Assembly (NCBI GenBank): GCA_964487255.1
Contig: CAZAQV010000013.1
Location: 1-64,000, forward strand
DNA length: 64,000 nucleotides
DNA from: CAZAQV01 sp964487255
Lineage (GTDB): Bacteria > Myxococcota_A > Polyangia > Polyangiales > CAZAQV01
Direction: 5' to 3'
This document shows, one piece after another, positions 59,483 through 64,000 of the stretch (position 1 is its first letter; every line of letters starts with the position of its first letter). A program made the position numbers and the translations under genes. The notes beneath the pieces were generated by a model. That model saw only the letters and a program-made list of their open reading frames with translations, was not told the origin of the DNA and searched no databases.

Positions 59483-60410
59483 TGCGCGCGTGGCGCTGGC
59501 GGGTATTTTGACGCAGGACGAGGGCATGGAGGCGCTTCTGCGCTCCGTGCAAAAGGTCGCGCGCCGCGACACGACGGTCCTGGTCCGGGGTGAGACGGGC
59601 GCGGGTAAGGAGCTGATCGCCCGCGCCATCCACGAGGCCTCCTCTCGCGCCGGCGGCCCCTTCTTGGCCATCAACTGCGCGGCACTCCCCGAAAACCTTC
59701 TCGAAAGTCAGCTGTTCGGACACGTCCGTGGTGCGTTCACGGGTGCGCTGCGCGATCATCAGGGTCACTTCCGTTCGGCACAAGGCGGCACCCTGTTCCT
59801 CGACGAGGTGGCCGAGCTACCGCTGTCGATGCAAGCCAAGCTTCTGCGGGTGCTCGAAGAGGGGTCGGTTTTTCCCGTTGGGGCAACCCACCCGATTCCG
59901 ATCGATGCGCGGATTGTGGCGGCAACGAATCGGTCGCTGCGCCAAGAGGTGCTTGCGGGGCGCTTTCGCGAGGACCTGATGTATCGCATCCGCGTGGTGC
60001 CACTCTTTTTGCCCAGTCTGCGCGAGCGGCCCAAAGACATTCCCTTGCTAGCCAAGCACTTCGTGAGAACGCAAGCGCAGTCCACGGATGCGCGCAAGTC
60101 GATCAGCGTCGAAGCGATGGACTTGCTGCAAGACTACGCGTGGCCGGGCAATGTGCGAGAGCTCCAGAACGTCATCGAGTACGCCCTGGCGATGGGTGAA
60201 GGCGACGTCATCAAAGCGGTGGACCTTCCGCCCGAGGTTCGGGGGATCGTCCCCACGTTTTTGCAGCCTCAGGACAGCGCGTACCGCGAGCTGAAGCTCG
60301 CTTTGGAGAAGCACGATTGGCACCGACAGAAGACGGCGGAGGACCTGGGCATCAGCCGTGCAACGCTCTGGCGACGTATGCGGGAGGCCGGGCTCAGCTC
60401 GCCCACCTGA
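59472..60410 (+). CDS. Sigma-54-dependent transcriptional activator without sensor domain
   Basis: A 312-residue bacterial enhancer-binding protein. It starts near the AAA+ domain: GETGAGKELIARAIHEAS (Walker A), ESQLFGHVRGAFTGAL (GAFTGA loop that contacts sigma-54), GTLFLDEVAELP (Walker B), RIVAATN and the R-finger region. A C-terminal Fis-type helix-turn-helix (KTAEDLGISRATLWRRM) follows. There is no receiver, GAF or R domain. Because it is divergent from the persulfide operon, it is the likely regulator, similar in position to FisR of sulfide-oxidation loci, but it lacks FisR's N-terminal cysteine-bearing domain. Confidence 0.9.
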   Translation: MSQHARVALAGILTQDEGMEALLRSVQKVARRDTTVLVRGETGAGKELIARAIHEASSRAGGPFLAINCAALPENLLESQLFGHVRGAFTGALRDHQGHFRSAQGGTLFLDEVAELPLSMQAKLLRVLEEGSVFPVGATHPIPIDARIVAATNRSLRQEVLAGRFREDLMYRIRVVPLFLPSLRERPKDIPLLAKHFVRTQAQSTDARKSISVEAMDLLQDYAWPGNVRELQNVIEYALAMGEGDVIKAVDLPPEVRGIVPTFLQPQDSAYRELKLALEKHDWHRQKTAEDLGISRATLWRRMREAGLSSPT

Positions 60411-60455
60411 TCCGCCCTACTCCAGGAGCAACATCTGTGGTAGACGCAGGCGACT

Positions 60456-61430
60456 TTGACCAGCACGCCAACATTCTTTGAGGGCCCCGAGAAGAAACTC
60501 GAAATCGCAGCCCACGAGGGCCCCTCTCTGCGAGAGATGGGTGATGCTTTCTGGCATCGCATCGTCGAGACCTGTGAGGCGCAGGTTCTTTCGAAAATCT
60601 CAAACGACCAGCTCGATGCTTACCTGCTTAGCGAGTCGAGCCTGTTCGTGGCCGAGGACTACGTGACGATGATCACCTGCGGGCGCACCCAGCTCGTCCG
60701 TGCCGCCGCAAGCCTCATCGAGGCTATCGGCGAGCCACGCATCGGTTCTCTCTTTTACGAGCGCAAGAACGAGCACTTCCCAGACAGCCAGCCCACCACC
60801 TTCTTCGAGGACGCAAAACGCCTCAACAGTCTCATCAATGGCCACGCGCTGCAGTTTGGTCTGGAGCACGAGCATGCCGTGCGCGTCTTTCAAAGCACAC
60901 GGCCCTACCAAAGCCACCCCTCGGACACGACCCTCGAAATCCTCATGCACGGCATCGCCCCCGACTGCGCAGGTAAGTTTTGCCAGGGCTCTGAGCAGCC
61001 GCCGGGGTCATCACACGCGGCCCAGTGGGCCCTGTTCGACGGCGTCTTCGAAGAGCCTCTGATCGACGAGTTCTGCTTCCAGCCCGCTGGATACTCCGTC
61101 AATGCGCTGGGAAACTCGAAGAACGGAAGCTCGGGCTACGCCACCTACCATGTCACCCCCGAAGAGCTCGGCAGCTACGTCAGCTTCGAGACCAACATCG
61201 ACTTTCGCGACTCGCTCGAAGCGATCGCGCGGCGCGTGATCGGGCATTTTAATCCTGTGTCCTTCGATATTGTCACCTTCACCCCCGGCTCCATGCCGCT
61301 CGTGCCCAACTTTGAGCGCTATAGCCGGCGCAACCACGTCCGCGAGCAGGTGGGAGGTTTCACCATCAACTTCTTTCACTTCTTTGAAGATTTCGACGGT
61401 CCGCGGCCACCTATCCCGCTTCCGCTTTAG
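60456..61430 (+). CDS. speD: S-adenosylmethionine decarboxylase, eukaryotic type
   Basis: Pyruvoyl-dependent proenzyme of 324 residues from a TTG at 60456; no ATG precedes the conserved FFEGPEKKLE segment (E9, E12). The self-cleavage site is LLSESSLFV (E60-S61). Catalytic C75 is in ITCGRTQ. Other family blocks: FYERKN, GYSVNALGNS (Ser) and GYATYHVTPE with the His, then YVSFETNI. These match the plant/animal AdoMetDC, not the bacterial SpeD types. It makes decarboxylated AdoMet for spermidine; no spermidine synthase is in the window. Confidence 0.93.
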   Translation: MTSTPTFFEGPEKKLEIAAHEGPSLREMGDAFWHRIVETCEAQVLSKISNDQLDAYLLSESSLFVAEDYVTMITCGRTQLVRAAASLIEAIGEPRIGSLFYERKNEHFPDSQPTTFFEDAKRLNSLINGHALQFGLEHEHAVRVFQSTRPYQSHPSDTTLEILMHGIAPDCAGKFCQGSEQPPGSSHAAQWALFDGVFEEPLIDEFCFQPAGYSVNALGNSKNGSSGYATYHVTPEELGSYVSFETNIDFRDSLEAIARRVIGHFNPVSFDIVTFTPGSMPLVPNFERYSRRNHVREQVGGFTINFFHFFEDFDGPRPPIPLPL

Positions 61431-61452
61431 TTCTTACGCCGACCCACCACGT

Positions 61453-61914
61453 CTAACTTGGCGCAAGTCGAGACGCATGCTGCAGAGAGAGCGTTACCAT
61501 GGCCTTTGCGATGAGCGGTGCGGCCCCACCCGGAGCATTTCGCACTTCCGACTCGGCCACGGCAACGCGCTTTCCCGCACGAAGAATGCGCGCGTCGCAA
61601 TAGAGCGCGTCACCGGTAGCGGGCAGCAAAAAGTTCACCTTGAACTCGATCGTAAGCGGCGTTCGTTCAGGCATCGACAACGTGCCCGCGGCGCCACCGG
61701 CCGAATGATCGGCAAGCGTCGTCACCGCACCCGCATGCACAAAGCCTTGTTGTTGGAGGACGAGTTTGGCAACCGGCATCTGCGTGCGCACCCAGCCGTC
61801 TCCAGCCTCGAGCAGTTCAATACCGAGACCGCGCACAAAGTTCGCATCAAAGATCGGCGAAATGCGCTGCACGGCCTGGCTCTCTTCACTCACGCCGTAC
61901 AACGTAGCGCACAA
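61453..61914 (-). CDS. PaaI-like hotdog thioesterase
   Basis: A 153-residue hotdog-fold protein. The central GFVHAGAVTTLADHSAGGAAG contains the HG..T.ADxxxG motif of acyl-CoA thioesterase PaaI, with the Asp as nucleophile/base. TIEFKVNFLLPATGD and VAVAESEVRN are typical strands. It probably hydrolyses a medium- or phenylacetyl-type CoA ester. Its stop is 22 nt from that of the convergent AdoMet decarboxylase gene. Confidence 0.85.
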   Translation of the reverse strand: MCATLYGVSEESQAVQRISPIFDANFVRGLGIELLEAGDGWVRTQMPVAKLVLQQQGFVHAGAVTTLADHSAGGAAGTLSMPERTPLTIEFKVNFLLPATGDALYCDARILRAGKRVAVAESEVRNAPGGAAPLIAKAMVTLSLQHASRLAPS

Positions 61915-62215
61915 CCACCCGTACCGTCACCACGCTTTGGCGCCCGGAGTGGGACGCGCTTCGAGCCGGAAGCCCACTCGAGTGAGTTGCATTGCTCCAA
62001 GATGATCAGCCTGCTGTGACGGCCGCCGTCTTCGTCTTCTCTCCACTCACTGCCAAAGCCGCCTCAAGCAATTTTGGGTCAATCGCGAGGTTGGTAGTCA
62101 TGCACAAAGACTCGCACAACACGCGGCACAAAAGAGTACGTTCGCAGGCGCTTGCGCAGTTTCACTTTGAAACCACACGCTTTTCTTCTTTCGGGGTCCC
62201 CGAAACGCCGAACCT
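61915..62215. other. Gap without a clear gene
   Basis: Open frames here are shadow-like. Composition becomes more A/T-rich and there is no recognised domain. No repeat other than the following GGGACGGTCCC pair is visible. Confidence 0.4.
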
Positions 62216-62243
62216 GGGACGGTCCCGTTGGGACGGTCCCGTT
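62216..62243. repeat. Two tandem GGGACGGTCCCGTT units
   Basis: The 14-bp unit GGGACGGTCCCGTT at 62216-62229 is repeated exactly at 62230-62243; each contains the palindrome GGGAC-G-GTCCC. Confidence 0.85.
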
Positions 62244-62716
62244 CGTGGAGTTTTCCGAACTTTCGGCGGCGCCGCCAAACAAACGAAGCTATTGCGCGCG
62301 ACATATTTTACGTGGTGGGACTGGTTGTCCTCGTCTTTTCGCTGGGTACGTACTTTGTACTGACGCGCTTCACGCCCTCCGACGAAGCGTTGCGATCTCG
62401 AGAGTCGCACGACAATGAATGGGTTGAGGGGAACTACCATCAGTTTGGGCCGGACGAATGGGCATGGGACGAGCTGGGAGCGCTCGTGGACGTTGTATCA
62501 CTCGTGGACAGTCCCGAGTCGGGCGCATCTTTGCTGCGCTACTGCGCGAAGCAGGGCCAAGTGCTGGGCCGAGACGGCGAATCCCTGTTCGTAGACTTCA
62601 AGACACTCGTGATCGTCATCGCGTTGCGTTTGGAAGAGTTTGACGGAACGAACATCGCCGACGAGTACGCGAACGTTGGAGAATGTCATCCAGTCTACAC
62701 GAAGTACGGAAGGTAG
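62228..62716 (+). CDS. Small membrane-anchored hypothetical, ending at an internal TAG
   Basis: The frame can start at TTG 62228, but GTG at 62312 or 62315 is more plausible because the 5' part crosses the GGGACGGTCCC repeat. A hydrophobic segment (VGLVVLVFSLGTYFVL) is followed by an acidic soluble part of about 120 residues (GPDEWAWDELGALVDVVSLV). No domain is recognised. Reading continues in the same frame after the TAG at 62714-62716 into a further 71 codons. Confidence 0.4.
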   Translation: MGRSRSWSFPNFRRRRQTNEAIARDIFYVVGLVVLVFSLGTYFVLTRFTPSDEALRSRESHDNEWVEGNYHQFGPDEWAWDELGALVDVVSLVDSPESGASLLRYCAKQGQVLGRDGESLFVDFKTLVIVIALRLEEFDGTNIADEYANVGECHPVYTKYGR

Positions 62717-62932
62717 TTGCTCGGAACTCTTGATTTCGTACCGTGGAGCCCGGATGAATGTCCGTCGTGGTTCGATAAATCTGCGCTTGATGCCGACAAT
62801 GAATCAACGTGGACCACAGCCCTCAAAGCGTTACGAATCGAGATTGTCCGGATAGATCCTGCGGATATCACCAGGACATTTGAAACGGATCTCGAAAAAG
62901 TCGCTATCAACATTGGGCGAGACTTCTCGTGA
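62717..62932 (+). pseudogene. Possible second half of the split gene, or a separate small gene
   Basis: In frame with the preceding gene and starting directly after its TAG. It encodes 71 residues with protein-like composition (DFVPWSPDECPSWFDKSAL, IEIVRIDPADITRTFETD) and ends at TGA 62930-62932. A TTG at 62717 could start it, but it has no ribosome-binding site. A single gene broken by one TAG, or two coupled small genes, are both possible. Function unknown. Confidence 0.4.
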
Positions 62933-62957
62933 ACGCCGAGCAGCGGTTAAAGAGGTC

Positions 62958-63722
62958 TTATGCTGCGAAGTACTCTTTGAGAAACCGTTTGGCTAGGCGG
63001 ATACCCTTGTCGGTCATCAGCACTGACTTTGCCTTGGTTTTTGGGTCGTGAATCCAGCCGCGTTCGTGCAAACGCTCCATGAGGCTCCAGTCCAGCCCCT
63101 TCCATACGCGCCCCTCAGCGTGAAGTGTCAGCGAGAGAATCGCGAGGGCTGTCTCGTCGAGCGTCTCAACGTCTATCTCAAACGCACCCGCCTGTTGATC
63201 GAGTTCGTCCACGCTGAACGCGTCGGGATCCCAATCACCGAGCCACTCTCGAAGGTCTTCTGGGTCTTCGCCGTAAGGGTCCACTCCCGTCTTGCAGAAC
63301 TCGACCAGGCGCTCGTATCCGGGCATGCCTCCACAGTCTTCTGGAGGGCTCGCCATCTCTCCTGCAAGCAACCAGTGGCCATCGCGGGCTGCGCTTTCGC
63401 TCGACTCCACCTTGAGTTCCACTTCCCAACTATCGCCAAAGTCATACATGTATTGGCAAGTGCTGCCCTTTTTCTTCAACGCTTCACCCACCAAAACTTC
63501 ATCCGCACTCGGCGCAGGCTCGGGCGAGAACGAATCAGATCCGGGACACGTGGCAATCTCCTTGCGGCCCTTGTAAAACGCATAGAGGTGAGCGTTGTCC
63601 CAACCGAAGGCATGCTGCAACATCAGGTGCAGGTCCTCGAACGAATGGTCCGCTCGAACGCGAAGAAGTCGCCAAACCGGCGTGTACTTTAGATGGGCGT
63701 GAACATGAAAGAACTTGGTCAT
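62958..63722 (-). CDS. pRiA4b ORF-3-like protein with DUF6429 tail
   Basis: A 254-residue protein from ATG 63722, 1 nt after the upstream stop (TAATATG coupling). The N-terminal half is a pRiA4b ORF-3 domain: HLKYTPVWRLLRVRADHSFEDLHLML, FGWDNAHLYAF and YMYDFGDSWEVEL, then CGGMPGYERL. The C-terminal 65 residues (AILSLTLHAEGRVWKGLDWSLMERL..WIHDPKTKAKSV) match DUF6429. Function is unknown; members of the pRiA4 family are found on plasmids and in accessory DNA. It is coupled with a SEC-C protein upstream. Confidence 0.8.
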   Translation of the reverse strand: MTKFFHVHAHLKYTPVWRLLRVRADHSFEDLHLMLQHAFGWDNAHLYAFYKGRKEIATCPGSDSFSPEPAPSADEVLVGEALKKKGSTCQYMYDFGDSWEVELKVESSESAARDGHWLLAGEMASPPEDCGGMPGYERLVEFCKTGVDPYGEDPEDLREWLGDWDPDAFSVDELDQQAGAFEIDVETLDETALAILSLTLHAEGRVWKGLDWSLMERLHERGWIHDPKTKAKSVLMTDKGIRLAKRFLKEYFAA

Positions 63723-63723
63723 A

Positions 63724-64000
63724 TTAGGGCTCAACATCGACTGAGCGGTCTTCGCGAAGGTGGCACCGCTTGTACTTCGTGCCACTCCCGCACCAGCAAG
63801 GGGCGTTGCGGCCAATCTTGTTCCGGCGCGACGGCGTCGCACGTGAACCCGATGCAAGCATGCTAGCAAATGCATCCCGCTGACCGATCACCTGTTCATA
63901 CTTGTGCTGTTGAGAGGCTGTGAGCTGACCTCCGCACTCCTCAATCGCATGGACCAACTCGATGACGGTTTGATTTGCGAGAAATGCCTCATCGTTATCA
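63724..64000 (-). CDS. SEC-C motif protein, cut by the window edge
   Basis: The C-terminal portion of a gene that continues past 64000. It ends in a zinc-binding SEC-C motif (GRNAPCWCGSGTKYKRC) of the kind found at the end of SecA and of many small accessory proteins. The preceding helix (QLTASQQHKYEQVIGQRDAF) is partial. The stop is directly before the pRiA4b gene start. The N-terminus and domain content are unseen. Confidence 0.7.
   Translation of the reverse strand, partial: DNDEAFLANQTVIELVHAIEECGGQLTASQQHKYEQVIGQRDAFASMLASGSRATPSRRNKIGRNAPCWCGSGTKYKRCHLREDRSVDVEP

Noticed and set aside
1..64000. CRISPR arrays, rRNA and tRNA genes
   Set aside because: No regularly spaced direct repeats with unique spacers, no rRNA-like stretch and no cloverleaf-type sequence were noticed on reading.

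Overview
The window looks like a chromosomal segment of a Myxococcota-type (deltaproteobacterial) organism, about 58-60% GC by eye. The support is the set of paralogue families: secreted proteins ending in MYXO-CTERM-like tails (19852-21198; a weaker one at 12155-14005), lipoproteins with cysteine-rich NGDE/DCGG repeats, a MerR-TPR regulator, two PilZ proteins, a PEGA-domain membrane protein, type IV pilus motor genes next to a PilS-like kinase, and a eukaryotic-type S-adenosylmethionine decarboxylase. This lineage call is inference. I saw no rRNA, tRNA or CRISPR array.

Layout. 0.1-7.6 kb: MerR-TPR regulator, two small metabolic enzymes, 2-Cys peroxiredoxin, a VWA lipoprotein, a degenerate nucleotide-cyclase gene coupled to moaD-moaE, and an orphan Dam-type methylase. 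7.7-17.6 kb: MlaF-MlaE lipid transport, a voltage-sensor/RCK potassium channel, a PrsW-type protease, a large secreted protein, a MATE exporter and an overlapping dgcA-dgcN-like pair (D-glutamate catabolism or dipeptide epimerisation). 17.6-21.3 kb: secreted or lipid-anchored proteins, two of which sit next to inverted copies of a 164-bp MITE. 21.4-34.9 kb: GT-C glycosyltransferase, PilZ protein, HiPIP, biotin carboxylase operon, cysteine-repeat lipoprotein, a glutaredoxin/HesB-like/rhodanese fusion, argC and a metallophosphoesterase. 36.4-44.4 kb: hydrolase-trpG-trpD-trpC operon facing a PilZ-pilT-pilC-pilS run. 44.5-56.1 kb: glnD, AMIN amidase, PEGA protein, purM-purN, a flavoprotein-like oxidoreductase, an MFS carrier, an SGNH hydrolase and clpP. 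56.3-61.9 kb: a tightly overlapped sulfur operon (persulfide dioxygenase-rhodanese, two YeeE/YedE half-transporters, a SulP carrier) divergent from a sigma-54 activator, then eukaryotic-type AdoMet decarboxylase and a hotdog thioesterase. 61.9-64.0 kb: a less ordinary stretch with GGGACGGTCCC repeats, a small gene split by an in-frame stop, a pRiA4-ORF3/DUF6429 protein and a SEC-C protein cut by the window edge.

The most distinctive feature is a set of short dispersed intergenic elements. (1) A roughly 76-78-bp element has conserved ends (GGCTCTTCGC and GCTCATCGC) and a central hairpin whose stem changes in a compensating way between copies while a 5-nt loop ending in TA is kept. There are five good copies and a cluster of decayed ones. 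(2) A 33-bp quasi-palindrome occurs three times; two copies bracket one hairpin element. (3) The 164-bp MITE pair has 14-bp terminal inverted repeats and sits on CTAG stop-codon sites. These elements have been drafted into genes: one supplies the start codon and first ten residues of a phosphoesterase, one supplies the C-terminus and stop of a SulP carrier that lacks its STAS domain, and the MITE ends form the stop codons of two genes.
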